The notes beneath the pieces were generated by a model. The model worked only from the letters and a program-made list of their open reading frames with translations, ran no database searches and was not told the DNA's origin. A DNA stretch of 64,000 nt. Source: Mangrovibrevibacter kandeliae. GTDB lineage: Bacteria; Pseudomonadota; Alphaproteobacteria; Rhizobiales; Rhizobiaceae. Below, in pieces: positions 22,929-31,779 of this stretch. Made by a program: the position numbers and the translations under genes. Location: assembly GCF_024519155.1 (NCBI RefSeq), contig NZ_JANIFJ010000007.1, positions 1 to 64,000 on the forward strand, in the 5' to 3' direction. Position 1 is the stretch's first letter. Every line of letters begins with the position of its first letter.

Positions 22929-23042
22929 CACTGCACGCCGAAAGCGGCTTCTCCTGTCATGCCGGCATGCGGGGGATCGCCGGCGGGCGCCGCCCTGGCA
23001 GACCGAGTTCGAACGCGGTCCGTTCGCGAGTCGTCCGCGGCC

Positions 23043-23585
23043 TCAGGCCGAGCGGCCGCCGCGACGCAGGTGCTCGTCGAGCCGCGGCATGATCTCGACG
23101 AAGTTGCAGGGCCGGTGGCGGTAGTCGAGCTGGTCCTTCAGGATGCCATCCCAAGCGTCGCGGCAGGCGCCGGGTGAGCCGGGCAGGGCGAAGACGAAGG
23201 TGGCCTCGACGACGCCCGCGGTGGCGCGAGACTGGATCGTGGAGACGCCGATCTTGTCGTAGGAAATCCGGTGGAACACCGCCGAGAAGCCGTCCATGCG
23301 CTTCTGAAACAGTGGCTCCAGGGCCTCCGGGGTGACGTCGCGGCCGGTGAAGCCGGTTCCGCCCGTCGTCAGCACCACGTCGATCGCCGGATCCGCACAC
23401 CATGCGGTGACGACCTCGCGGATCGCGTCGACGTCGTCCGGGACGATCCGGCGGTTGGCGAGCGCGTGGCCGGCCTCCACGAGCCGGTCCGCCAGGAGCG
23501 CGCCGGACTTGTCGTCGGCGAAGGACCGGGTGTCCGACACCGTGAGAACGGCGATCGAGAGGGATACGAAGTCGCGCTCGCTCAT
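23043..23585 (-). CDS. moaB: Molybdenum cofactor biosynthesis protein B
   Basis: The 180-residue MoaB/Mog-fold protein is linked to adenylylation of molybdopterin. It shows SIAVLTVSDTRSFADDKSG, RIVPDDVDAIREVV, the substrate loop VVLTTGGTGFTGRDVTPEAL, and SRATAGVVEATFVFALPGSPGACRDAWD. Its ATG overlaps the ispE stop in ATGA, so the two are translationally coupled. An in-frame upstream reading lies inside ispE and is rejected. Other molybdopterin genes are absent from the window. Confidence 0.93.
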   Translation of the reverse strand: MSERDFVSLSIAVLTVSDTRSFADDKSGALLADRLVEAGHALANRRIVPDDVDAIREVVTAWCADPAIDVVLTTGGTGFTGRDVTPEALEPLFQKRMDGFSAVFHRISYDKIGVSTIQSRATAGVVEATFVFALPGSPGACRDAWDGILKDQLDYRHRPCNFVEIMPRLDEHLRRGGRSA

Positions 23586-24493
23586 GCTGCAGTCTCCTGT
23601 GGGCGCATGTGGGTCGGCAGCATCCACCAGTCATCACGGCCGGCTTGAATGTCGGCGGCGGCACTGCGGGCATCGTCCGGTGTGGAATAGAGGCCGTAGA
23701 CCGTCGCGCCCGATCCCGACATGCGCGCGACGAGCGCGCCGGTTCGATCGATTGCGGTCTGGACTTCGGCGATGGCCGGCGCAAGGCCACGCGCCGGCAC
23801 CTCGAGGTCGTTGCGTGTGGTGCGCAGCCACCCGGCAAGCGCGTCGGCGCTCGCGAAGCCTTCCGGCGGCAGCGGCGGCAACAAAGGATTGTCGGTGCAC
23901 TGCAGTGCGCGGAAGACATCGGGAGTCGCCACCGCAACCCCGGGATTGACGAGCAGGAGCCCGCAGGCCGGCAACCGGATCAGCGGCTCGCCGATCTCGC
24001 CGATGCCGGTGATCCGTGCCGCACATCCGTCGAGGCACATCGGCACGTCCGCCCCGAGCTTCAGCGCCTCTCGCCGCAGGGCGGACCGCAGCTCCGGCGC
24101 GGCGTCGGCCACGAGGGTCAGGAGCGCGGCGGCGTCGGCCGAGCCGCCGCCGATGCCGCTCGCGACCGGCAGGCGCTTGTCAAGCGTGATCGCCAGCGGT
24201 CCGACCTCGAGGCCCGAAGCCGCCGCGACCTCCCGGGCAGCGCCCAGCGCCTTCAGGACGAGATTGTCGCCGGTGCCGCCGAGCTGAGCGGCAAAGGGAC
24301 CAGAGGTCTCGAAACGGTCCTCGCCGGCGGGCTCGACCATCAAACCGTCGCCGTCGGCCGCGAACACGACCACGCTGTCAAGGTCGTGGTACCCGTTCGG
24401 CCGCCGCCCGGTCACGTGCAGCGCGAGGTTCACCTTGGCCGGCGCCAGGACCCCGCCATAGGCGAGCCGCAGCCGCTCGCGGGTCTGCGGCAT
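23582..24493 (-). CDS. ispE: 4-diphosphocytidyl-2-C-methyl-D-erythritol kinase
   Basis: IspE phosphorylates CDP-methylerythritol in the MEP route to isoprenoids. The 303-residue GHMP kinase has APAKVNLALHVTGRRPNGYHDLDSVVV at the N-terminus and the ATP-binding PVASGIGGGSADAAALL. The C-terminal end has RMSGSGATVYGLY. It starts five bases after the upstream TPR gene stop and overlaps moaB, giving a three-gene operon. The isoprenoid link continues in the polyprenyl synthase gene about 2 kb upstream. Confidence 0.95.
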   Translation of the reverse strand: MPQTRERLRLAYGGVLAPAKVNLALHVTGRRPNGYHDLDSVVVFAADGDGLMVEPAGEDRFETSGPFAAQLGGTGDNLVLKALGAAREVAAASGLEVGPLAITLDKRLPVASGIGGGSADAAALLTLVADAAPELRSALRREALKLGADVPMCLDGCAARITGIGEIGEPLIRLPACGLLLVNPGVAVATPDVFRALQCTDNPLLPPLPPEGFASADALAGWLRTTRNDLEVPARGLAPAIAEVQTAIDRTGALVARMSGSGATVYGLYSTPDDARSAAADIQAGRDDWWMLPTHMRPQETAA

Positions 24494-24498
24494 TCGTG

Positions 24499-26349
24499 TC
24501 AGTCGGCCTTCTGCGCCGGCGCCTCGGCCGGCTTCACCGCCGCGCTGTCCTGCGGCTGGGCCGCGCCGGGGTCGGCCGCTGCCTTCTGCGGCCCGTTCGA
24601 CTGGGCCGGCGGCAGGCCGTTGGCAAGCTTGTCGTTGATCGTCTTCACGAGGTCTTCATCCGGCTTCGGATCGCCGACCAGCGACCGCTGCCACTGGAAC
24701 TTCGCCTCACGCTCGCGGCCGACGCGCCAGTAGGCGTCGCCGAGATGATCATTGATGGTCGGATCCACCGGGTTGATCAGGACGGCCCGCTCGAGCTGCT
24801 CCACGGCCTGATCGTAGCGGCCGAGCCGGTAGTAGGCCCAGCCGAGCGAGTCGATGATGTAGCCGTCGTTGGGCCGGAGCTCGACGGCGGTCTTGATCAT
24901 CTGGAGCCCCTCGTCGAGGTTCCGGTTCATGTCGACCCAGGAGTAGCCGAGATAGTTCAGGACCTGCGGCTGGTTCGGATAGAGCTCGAGGGCCTTCTTG
25001 AAGTTCGGCTCGGCCTCGTCCCACTGCTTCAGCCGCTCATGCGCGATGCCGCGCTGATAGTAGAGGTTCCAAGTGCCGGCATCGTCGGGCGCCGAGAACT
25101 TGGCGGCATCGTCGAGCACCTTGGCGGCCTCGCCGTAGTTCTTGTCGGCCGAGAGAACGTCGGCGAAGGCGAGATGGGCCTGCAGGTCCTGCGGGTAGCG
25201 CTCGACGGCGGCGCGCAGGTGCTCGGTGGCCTCCTGCTTGCGCTCGGCATACCAGAGGTCGAGCCCCGTCTGCAGGTCGGCGGTGCGGCGCAGCGGGGAA
25301 TCCTGCGGGATCTCGTCGTAGTAGGAGATCGCCAGATCCAGCCGCTGGGCCTTTTCGGCGACGCCGGCCAAGGCGTTGAGAAGCATGTCGTCGGCCGGTG
25401 CGATCGCACGCGCCAGCTGGAAATAAAGCAGCGCGACCTGCTGGCCTTCGCCGCGATTGATCGCCTGACCGAGCACGTAGAGCACCTCGGCGGCGCCGCG
25501 GCCGACGCTGGCGATCGCCGGCTCGATCGTCTCGCCCTTCTCGATGCGCTCCTTCAGCCGCACGAGCGGGTCGTAGGTGGCGGCGATGTCCAGCCCCTTG
25601 TCCACGGCGGCGATCGCAGCGTCCTTGTTCCCGGCCCGTGCCTCCAGCCGGGCCAGTGCTTCGACCGCGCCGAGATAGGCGTCGGTCGAGGTCTGCGCCT
25701 GCGAGGCGTCGTCGACGAGGGCGCTCAGCTCCTTGCGAGCGAGGTCGTCGCGGCCGGTGAGAATGCCGATCAGGCCGGCCTGGTAGTGGTTGAAGGTCGG
25801 ATACCACTGCGCATTGTCGAGCTTGCCGATCCGCTCCAGCGCCGCGTCCACATGACCCGCGCCGACCTCGGCCCAGGCCATCAGGTGACCGAGGAGGAGC
25901 GCGTCGAGATCGCTCGGATTGGGCAGGTCGAACTGCTCCACGGCCGCGTCGAACGCACCGCGCCGCAGGTCGTCGACACCGAGCGCGATACGCGCCACCT
26001 TGCCGACGTCGGGGTCGTCGCGCAGCTTGGCCGCGAGATCGACGCCGTTCTTGAAGCGGCCATCGGCGAGGTAAGCGAACAGCGCGTCCTGCTGCAGGTC
26101 CTCCGACTCCGGGTCGTAGCGCAGCGCGGCGTCGAAGTAGCCGGTGGCGACGCCGAGATCGCCGCTGATCTGCGCCGCCTTGGCGGCGAGATAGGCGCCG
26201 GACACGCTGGAGACGTAGGGAACGGTGCGCTGCGTCGGATTGTCGCCGGTCGCCTCGCCGGCGGCGAAGGCGCTGTTGGCGAGGAAGGTCGAGGCGGCGA
26301 GGGCGCCGATCAGCGCCAGCCGGGTTTTGCGCGAAGTCTGCACCGTCAT
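24499..26349 (-). CDS. Periplasmic tetratricopeptide repeat protein
   Basis: A 616-residue protein with a signal peptide (KTRLALIGALAASTFLANSAFA, cleavage near residue 30). It is made almost entirely of TPR helices. Good repeats are VATGYFDAALRYDPESED, GTWNLYYQRGIAHERLKQWDEAEPNF, QVLNYLGYSWVDMNRNLDEG, YIIDSLGWAYYRLGRYDQAVEQLERA and TINDHLGDAYWRVGREREA. The tail is Ala/Pro/Gln-rich. This type of protein commonly precedes ispE in rhizobial genomes; its client is unknown. The start ATG 26349 follows a GGGAATG context. Confidence 0.88.
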   Translation of the reverse strand: MTVQTSRKTRLALIGALAASTFLANSAFAAGEATGDNPTQRTVPYVSSVSGAYLAAKAAQISGDLGVATGYFDAALRYDPESEDLQQDALFAYLADGRFKNGVDLAAKLRDDPDVGKVARIALGVDDLRRGAFDAAVEQFDLPNPSDLDALLLGHLMAWAEVGAGHVDAALERIGKLDNAQWYPTFNHYQAGLIGILTGRDDLARKELSALVDDASQAQTSTDAYLGAVEALARLEARAGNKDAAIAAVDKGLDIAATYDPLVRLKERIEKGETIEPAIASVGRGAAEVLYVLGQAINRGEGQQVALLYFQLARAIAPADDMLLNALAGVAEKAQRLDLAISYYDEIPQDSPLRRTADLQTGLDLWYAERKQEATEHLRAAVERYPQDLQAHLAFADVLSADKNYGEAAKVLDDAAKFSAPDDAGTWNLYYQRGIAHERLKQWDEAEPNFKKALELYPNQPQVLNYLGYSWVDMNRNLDEGLQMIKTAVELRPNDGYIIDSLGWAYYRLGRYDQAVEQLERAVLINPVDPTINDHLGDAYWRVGREREAKFQWQRSLVGDPKPDEDLVKTINDKLANGLPPAQSNGPQKAAADPGAAQPQDSAAVKPAEAPAQKAD

Positions 26350-26505
26350 TCCCTTTCACGTCCTGTCGCTTCGGCTCCGAGACCAGATCGGGCCGTCGAG
26401 CCGGCGGCGACGGCCGGCGGCCTCACGGCAGCCGGGAGTGTCCCTGTTCCTGCATGCCAGCGTGACCGTTTTGCGGCTCTGCAAAAGGCGCCCGCAGATG
26501 CGGCA

Positions 26506-27519
26506 TCAACTGATCCGCTCGATACAGAAGTCCACCACGCTGAGCAGAGCCTCGCGCGCCGCCCCGCCGGGAAGCGTTTCGCCGGCGGCGCGGGCGAGAC
26601 TGCCGTAATGATGCGCCCGCGCGATGGTTTCGGCCAGAGCCTCGCGGCGGCGGATCAACGCCATCGCCTCCGCCAGCGCGTCCTCGCCGTTCTCTCCGTC
26701 CTCGAGCGCCCGGCGCCAGAAGGCGCGCTCGCGATCGTCGCCGCGTTCGAAGGCGACGATGACGGGCAGCGTCACCTTGCCCTCGCGGAAGTCGTCGCCG
26801 GTGTTCTTGCCGAGCGTCGCGGCCGAACCGCCATAGTCGAGGGCGTCGTCGACGAGCTGGAAGGCAAGGCCAAGGTTGCGGCCGTAGTCGCGCATGGCCG
26901 TGCGCGCATCCTCCCCGGCGCCGGCGATCACCGGCCCCACCTCGGCCGCCGCCGAGAAGAGAGCCGCCGTCTTGGCGTCGATGACGGCAAGGTAGTCGGC
27001 CTCGCTGGTGGTCATGCGCTTGGCCGCCGCGAGTTGCCAGACCTCGCCCTCGGCGATCACCGCCGATGCGGCGGAGAGGATCGCGAGCGCGGTCAGCGAG
27101 CCGACCTCCACCATCATCTTGAAGGCCTGGCCCAGCAGGAAGTCGCCGACGAGGACACTCGCCTGGTTGCCCCAGATCATCCGGGCCGTCTGCTTGCCGC
27201 GCCGCATGTCGCTCTCGTCCACGACGTCGTCGTGCAGGAGCGTCGCGGTGTGCATGAACTCGACGCTCGCCGCGAGCTTCACGTGCCCCTCGCCGCGATA
27301 GCCGTGCGCCAGGGCCGAGGCGATCGTCAGCATCGGCCGCAGCCGCTTGCCACCCGACGAGATGAGGTGCTCGGCGATCTCGGGGATCAGCTCGACGTTC
27401 GAGCCGGCCATTGCCAGGATCATCTCGTTCACGCGCCCCATGTCGTCGGCGGTGACGTTGAGGATCGGCTCGATCGAGCCCTTCGGTCTGGCGGTCCGGA
27501 CGGCGCTTGCAACGGTCAC
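26506..27519 (-). CDS. ispB: Polyprenyl (octaprenyl/decaprenyl) diphosphate synthase
   Basis: Makes the long prenyl chain of ubiquinone. The 337-residue protein has both Asp-rich motifs, LLHDDVVDESDMRRG and FQLVDDALDYGG, plus GGKRLRPMLT and GDFLLGQAFKMMVE. The start is taken as GTG 27519 (MTVASAVRTARPKG), eight bases after GGAG; upstream in-frame ATG 27642 adds Arg-rich residues with no ribosome site and overlaps the divergent promoter region. Chain length cannot be read from the sequence alone. Confidence 0.93.
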   Translation of the reverse strand: MTVASAVRTARPKGSIEPILNVTADDMGRVNEMILAMAGSNVELIPEIAEHLISSGGKRLRPMLTIASALAHGYRGEGHVKLAASVEFMHTATLLHDDVVDESDMRRGKQTARMIWGNQASVLVGDFLLGQAFKMMVEVGSLTALAILSAASAVIAEGEVWQLAAAKRMTTSEADYLAVIDAKTAALFSAAAEVGPVIAGAGEDARTAMRDYGRNLGLAFQLVDDALDYGGSAATLGKNTGDDFREGKVTLPVIVAFERGDDRERAFWRRALEDGENGEDALAEAMALIRRREALAETIARAHHYGSLARAAGETLPGGAAREALLSVVDFCIERIS

Positions 27520-27710
27520 GGGGATCACTCCGTTTGTCGCGCGAGGTCTACCGGCGCGCCGGGCGAGCGGCAAGCGCCGATTGGCCGAGCGCGCGTCCGT
27601 TGACGATTTGCAGCGATGGCGTTCCAACGCTGGGTTCGCCATGCCGCAAGCCCGCGCTATGGTTACCGGCCGCGCTACCCCATGCCGACGACGAGGAGAG
27701 AGACCCGCAC

Positions 27711-27929
27711 ATGCAGGAATTGATGCGGTCCAACGACATGGTCCTGATCTCCTTCGTCGATGCGCTCCTGAAGGACGCCGACATCCCGCACTTCGTCGCG
27801 GACACGCATATGAGCATCCTCGACGGCTCGCTCGGCGTGCTGCCGCGCCGCGTGATGGTCGACGGGGAGCATCTCGAGCAGGCGCGGCGCATCATGCGCG
27901 ACGCCGAGCTTGGCCATGAGCTCACCTGA
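27711..27929 (+). CDS. DUF2007 small protein
   Basis: A 72-residue protein starting MQELMRSNDMVLISFVDALLKDADIP and ending GVLPRRVMVDGEHLEQARRIMRDAELG, the DUF2007 (putative signal-transducing) pattern. GAGGAGAG precedes ATG 27711. It overlaps the following methyltransferase start by 14 bases, so the two are co-translated. Function is unknown. Confidence 0.9.
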   Translation: MQELMRSNDMVLISFVDALLKDADIPHFVADTHMSILDGSLGVLPRRVMVDGEHLEQARRIMRDAELGHELT

Positions 27930-28764
27930 GACGCCGGATGTCGCGCCGCCGCGGCCGGCCGCGGCGGTCGAGGCGGCCGAGCCCGGCCCCGGATCGGCGA
28001 CCTCCGTCGACGCCTTCTACGGCGGCGCGTTCCATGTCGTGCAGCCGCGCGGCCACGGCCAGCGCGCCGGCCTGGACGCGCTGCTGCTGGCGGCGATGCT
28101 CCCGGGCGAAGGCTCGGGACGCGTCGCCGACCTCGGCGCGGGCACGGGTGCCGCGGGCCTCGGCCTCGCGATCCGGGTGCCGGCGGCGCAGGTGACGCTG
28201 GTCGAACGCAACCGGCAGATGCTGGAACTGCTGCGCGCGACGCTGGGCCTGCCGCAGAACGTCGGTCTTCGGTCCCGGCTGGCGGTCATGGAGGCCGATC
28301 TCCTCGCCCGCCGCCCCGTGCGCGAGGCAGCCGGGCTTGCCGATGGGAGCTTTTCGGCCGTGATCACCAACCCGCCCTTCCACCCGCCCGGCGGGCGGGT
28401 CTCGCCCGACCGGCTGCGCGCCGAGGCCCGCGCCGTTCCCGATGCCGGCTTTCTGGGGGACTGGCTGCGGACGGCCGCGGCGCTTCTCGCCTCGGGCGGG
28501 CGGCTCGCGATGATCGCCCGGCCGGACAATCTCGCCGAACTCGTTGCCGCGGCGGACAGGCGCATCGGCGGTCTGACGCTCGTTCCCGTCCATGCCCGGC
28601 CCGAACGTCCGGCAATCCGCATCCTCCTCGGGGGGCGCAAGGGCTCGCGCGCGCCTCTGCGGATCCACACCGGGCTCGTGCTGCACGAGGCGGACGGCGC
28701 GCCGAGCGCTCTCGGCACGGCGGTCTCCTCAGGCAGAGCCGATCTCGGCGTCCTCTTCGACTGA
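27916..28764 (+). CDS. TrmN6-like tRNA1(Val) (adenine-N6)-methyltransferase
   Basis: A SAM-dependent methyltransferase of 282 residues. The class I fold shows VADLGAGTGAAGLGLAIRVP (motif I), TLVERNRQMLELLRATL, and the catalytic N6-adenine motif NPPF in VITNPPFHPPGGRVS. FHVVQPRGHGQRAGLDALLLAAM is the usual substrate-binding lead for YfiC/TrmN6. ATG 27916 lies inside DUF2007 and is favoured by the overlap. A related role on another adenine substrate is possible. Confidence 0.85.
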   Translation: MSSPETPDVAPPRPAAAVEAAEPGPGSATSVDAFYGGAFHVVQPRGHGQRAGLDALLLAAMLPGEGSGRVADLGAGTGAAGLGLAIRVPAAQVTLVERNRQMLELLRATLGLPQNVGLRSRLAVMEADLLARRPVREAAGLADGSFSAVITNPPFHPPGGRVSPDRLRAEARAVPDAGFLGDWLRTAAALLASGGRLAMIARPDNLAELVAAADRRIGGLTLVPVHARPERPAIRILLGGRKGSRAPLRIHTGLVLHEADGAPSALGTAVSSGRADLGVLFD

Positions 28765-28796
28765 CGCTGCCCTGCTTGGAGCGCCAGCGGAAGCCG

Positions 28797-28931
28797 CCTC
28801 ATCCTGAGGTGGCCCACAGGGCCCTCGAAGGGTGAGGTGGCCCTGAAGGGCAGACGAGGGTTCGAGGGTGTCGGCACCCGTCCGTCACCCTCGCCCTTGG
28901 AGGCTCGCCGCGCTCGCACCTCAGGATGAGG
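28797..28931. repeat. Long inverted-repeat element (dispersed hairpin) after the trmN6-like gene
   Basis: The left arm 28797-28837 (CCTCATCCTGAGGTG...TGAGG) and the right arm 28889-28931 (CCTCGCCC...CACCTCAGGATGAGG) are inverted copies of about 42 bases with a loop of about 50. Both contain TCATCCTGAGGTG and a CTCGAAGG/CTCCAAGG block. It is a mobile-looking intergenic element of the type common in Rhizobiales. A half copy (GCTCAGGCTGAGGGTGACG) follows at about 28950. A third copy lies inside glyQ. Together they fill the gene-free gap 28.77-29.07 kb. Confidence 0.8.
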
Positions 28932-29072
28932 GTGACGGGGCGCGCAGCTCAGGCTGAGGGTGACGGAGGCGCACCCTGAAGCCTCGGCGACGTTGGAACG
29001 CGCCGCCGCAAGGCGTGATTTCGCGGCCCCACGCGTTGGTGCCGGCTTTGCGACGGGGCCGGCGATGCCCAT

Positions 29073-29990
29073 ATGCCCGCCCAACCACCAATTATCCGGT
29101 CGAAAGCCGCCGCCTTGCCGAACCCTCTCCGCAGATTGCTTCCGCGCCGTTTCCGCAGCGACGACGTGACCATCCCGGTCGTCCGCCTCTCCGGCACGAT
29201 CATGGCCGGCGGCGGCGCCCTCCGGTCCGGCCTGTCGCTCGCCGGCGTCGCCCCCCTGCTCGACAGGGCCTTCGCGGCGAAGGCAGCGCCGGCGGTGGCG
29301 ATCGCGATCAACTCCCCGGGCGGCTCGCCGGTGCAGTCGCGCCTGATCTATCAGCGCATCCGCGACCTCGCGGCCGAGAAGAACAAGCGGGTCATCGTCT
29401 TCACCGAGGACGTCGCAGCCTCCGGCGGCTACATGATCGCCTGCGCTGGCGACGAGATCGTCGCCGATCCGTCTTCGATCGTCGGCTCGATCGGCGTCGT
29501 GTCGGGTTCGTTCGGCTTCGTCGAGGCGATGCAGAAGCTCGGCATCGAGCGGCGCGTCTACACCGCCGGCCAGAACAAGGCGACGCTCGATCCCTTCCGG
29601 CCGGAAAAGGCCGAGGAGGTCGAGCACCTGAAGCGTCTGCAGCGCGAGGTGCACCAGACCTTCATCGACATCGTGAAGGCCCGGCGCGGCTTGCGTCTGG
29701 CGGACGATCCGGACCTCTTCACCGGCCTCTTCTGGTCGGGCTTGCGCGGCCTCGAACTCGGCCTCGTGGACGCCCTCGGCGACCTGCACGGCGTCCTGAA
29801 GGCGCGGTTCGGCGAGAAGGCGAAGCCGCAGCTCATCCAGCCGAAGCGGGGCCTCCTCGGCCGGCGCCTGCCGGTCGGCGCGACGCTCGGCGGCGCAGGC
29901 CTCGACCTTGCGGCCGTCGGCGCCGGTGCGGCCGGAGAGCTCGCCGCCCTCGCGGCCGAGCGGGCGCTGTGGAGCCGCTACGGGCTGTGA
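29073..29990 (+). CDS. S49 family serine peptidase (SppA/SohB-like)
   Basis: A 305-residue single-domain protease of the signal peptide peptidase A type. The catalytic Ser117 is in VAASGGYMIACAGDEIV and Lys169 in YTAGQNKATLDPFRP; AIAINSPGGSPVQSRLIYQRI is the oxyanion strand motif. No clear N-terminal membrane anchor is visible, so it may be cytoplasmic or peripheral. A hydrophobic Ala/Gly-rich tail (LDLAAVGAGAAGELAALAAE) ends it. The start ATG 29073 has no strong ribosome site. It usually sits near glyQ in rhizobial genomes; here accessory genes lie between. Confidence 0.9.
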   Translation: MPAQPPIIRSKAAALPNPLRRLLPRRFRSDDVTIPVVRLSGTIMAGGGALRSGLSLAGVAPLLDRAFAAKAAPAVAIAINSPGGSPVQSRLIYQRIRDLAAEKNKRVIVFTEDVAASGGYMIACAGDEIVADPSSIVGSIGVVSGSFGFVEAMQKLGIERRVYTAGQNKATLDPFRPEKAEEVEHLKRLQREVHQTFIDIVKARRGLRLADDPDLFTGLFWSGLRGLELGLVDALGDLHGVLKARFGEKAKPQLIQPKRGLLGRRLPVGATLGGAGLDLAAVGAGAAGELAALAAERALWSRYGL

Positions 29991-30123
29991 CCGAACTGTC
30001 GTACAGGAGCGACGAGGATGAAGGGGAGGCTCCGGCGCTGCGGCGATCTTCGGCTGTGAGGCGTCCCGGCACCGCGACGCCACCTGCCTTTACTTCGCCA
30101 AGACCCGGACCGATAGTCGCCGG

Positions 30124-30330
30124 ATGATCCCTGTGATGGTCGACGTCATGCCGCAGCTCTTCTTCTTCGGTCTCCTCGGCGCCGCTGCCTATCTCGGCTT
30201 CTCGAAGCTGAAGGAGGAGGCGGTGCGCGTCTCCGAGCGCAACCGCCGCTCGGCCGAAGAGGTGAAAACCGGGGCGCACGGCACGCTCGTCCGTGGCGCC
30301 GACGGGGTGTACCGCGTCCAGCGGGACTGA
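30124..30330 (+). CDS. Small membrane protein of unknown function
   Basis: A 68-residue protein with one membrane segment (MPQLFFFGLLGAAAYLGFSKL, about residues 9-29) and a charged tail KEEAVRVSERNRRSAEEVKTGAHG ending in VRGADGVYRVQRD. The layout is like small proteins that follow S49 peptidase genes in related genomes. An ATG four codons downstream is also possible. Function is unknown. Confidence 0.75.
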   Translation: MIPVMVDVMPQLFFFGLLGAAAYLGFSKLKEEAVRVSERNRRSAEEVKTGAHGTLVRGADGVYRVQRD

Positions 30331-30516
30331 GGGCCGCGCCACGGACGTTCGGCGGCTCACCTTCGTGCCTCGACGGCCCTTGCCGGCCCTGCACGCATCG
30401 GAGGCGGACCAGTAGCCGCCTGTCGATTGCGGCGGGCCGGCGCAGGGAACGGCGCCTGATGGTCAGGGTTACCGGTGCAACACGCGCATACAGCGCGGCG
30501 GTACCGGAGCATCCCG

Positions 30517-31686
30517 ATGAAGGCCATCACCTGGCACGGCAAGCACGACATGCGCTGCGAGACAGTGCCCGATCCGAAGATCGAGGACGGCCGCGACGCG
30601 ATCATCAAGGTGACGAGCTGCGCGATCTGCGGCTCGGACCTGCACTTCTACGACGGCTTCATGCCCGGCATGGAGTCGGGCGACATCGTCGGCCACGAGT
30701 TCATGGGCGAGGTGATGGAGGTCGGCCGCGACAATTCGAAGCTGAAGGTCGGCGATCGCATCGTCGTGCCCTTCACCATCGTCTGCGGCGACTGCGATCA
30801 GTGCCGGCGCGGCAACTTCTCGGTCTGCGAGCGCACGAACCCGAATGCCGACATGGCCGCCAAGATGTTCGGCCACACCACCGCGGGCCTCTACGGCTAC
30901 ACCCACCTCACCGGCGGCTTTTCCGGCGGGCAGGCCGAGTATGTGCGCGTGCCCTATGCCGATGTCGGCCCGATCAAGATCCCGGACGGCCTCAGCGACG
31001 ACGATGTCCTGTTCCTCGGCGACATCCTGCCGACCGGGTGGCAGGGCGCGGCGAACTGCGACATCAAGCCGACCGACACGGTCGCGATCTGGGGCGCCGG
31101 GCCTGTCGGCCTGTTCGCGCTGCAGAGCGCCAGGATCATGGGCGCGAAACAGGTGGTGGTGATCGACGAGGTGCCCGAGCGCCTGGCTGCCGCCGAGCGC
31201 ATGGGCGCCATCACCATCAACTTCCAGAAGGAAAGCACGGTCGAGCGGCTGAACGAGCTGACCGACAACAAGGGGCCGGACGCCTGCATCGACTGCGTCG
31301 GCATGGAGGCCCATTCGGGCTACGAGATCGAGCATCTCTACGACCGCGCCAAGCAGGCGGTGATGGCCGAGACCGACCGGCCGCACGTGCTGCGCGAGAT
31401 GATCTATGTCTGCCGCCCGGCGGGCACGATCTCGGTGCCCGGCGTCTATGGCGGCCTCGTCGACAAGATCCCCTTCGGCGCGGCGATGAACAAGTCGCTG
31501 AGCTTCAAGATGGGTCAGACGCACGTCAACAAGTGGGCCGACGACCTCTTGCGACGGGTGCAGGAGGGCCAGTTCGACACCAGCTCCTTCATCACCCATC
31601 GCGGGTCGCTGGAGGATGGCCCGGACCTCTACAAGACGTTCCGCGACAAGGCGGACGGCTGCATGAAGGTGGTGCTGCGGCCCTAA
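30517..31686 (+). CDS. Zinc-dependent alcohol dehydrogenase, formaldehyde dehydrogenase/dismutase-like
   Basis: A medium-chain dehydrogenase of 389 residues. Catalytic zinc ligands are Cys38 in CAICGSDLHFYDGF and His60-Glu61 in VGHEFMGEV; the structural zinc site has Cys90, Cys93, Cys96 and Cys104 in CGDCDQCRRGNFSVC. The NAD fold carries AIWGAGPVGLFALQSAR. The length and the insert PFGAAMNKSLSFKMGQTHVNKW are typical of the glutathione-independent formaldehyde dehydrogenase branch. CGGAG precedes ATG 30517. It lies in the stretch of accessory genes between the S49 peptidase and glyQ. Substrate is inferred only. Confidence 0.88.
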   Translation: MKAITWHGKHDMRCETVPDPKIEDGRDAIIKVTSCAICGSDLHFYDGFMPGMESGDIVGHEFMGEVMEVGRDNSKLKVGDRIVVPFTIVCGDCDQCRRGNFSVCERTNPNADMAAKMFGHTTAGLYGYTHLTGGFSGGQAEYVRVPYADVGPIKIPDGLSDDDVLFLGDILPTGWQGAANCDIKPTDTVAIWGAGPVGLFALQSARIMGAKQVVVIDEVPERLAAAERMGAITINFQKESTVERLNELTDNKGPDACIDCVGMEAHSGYEIEHLYDRAKQAVMAETDRPHVLREMIYVCRPAGTISVPGVYGGLVDKIPFGAAMNKSLSFKMGQTHVNKWADDLLRRVQEGQFDTSSFITHRGSLEDGPDLYKTFRDKADGCMKVVLRP

Positions 31687-31779
31687 GGCGCCGCGCCGGA
31701 CTGGGCCGGGCACGCCCCGGCCCTGCTGCGGGTGCGCTCGCGGTTTGCAGGGTGCGGTTCGCGGGTGTAGCCGTGCTGA

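Noticed and set aside
26469-26486. TTTTGC/GCAAAA stem between ispB and the TPR gene as a terminator
   Set aside because: The stem has only six weak pairs and no T-run beyond it, so it is not enough to split the genes into separate transcripts.
27520-27642. Longer ispB start at ATG 27642
   Set aside because: The 41 extra residues are Arg-rich and unlike the family, and GTG 27519 has GGAG at good spacing.
28017-30083. 688-residue reverse frame across trmN6, the repeat and the S49 gene
   Set aside because: It runs through a non-coding repeat and both real genes; no domain or start signal.
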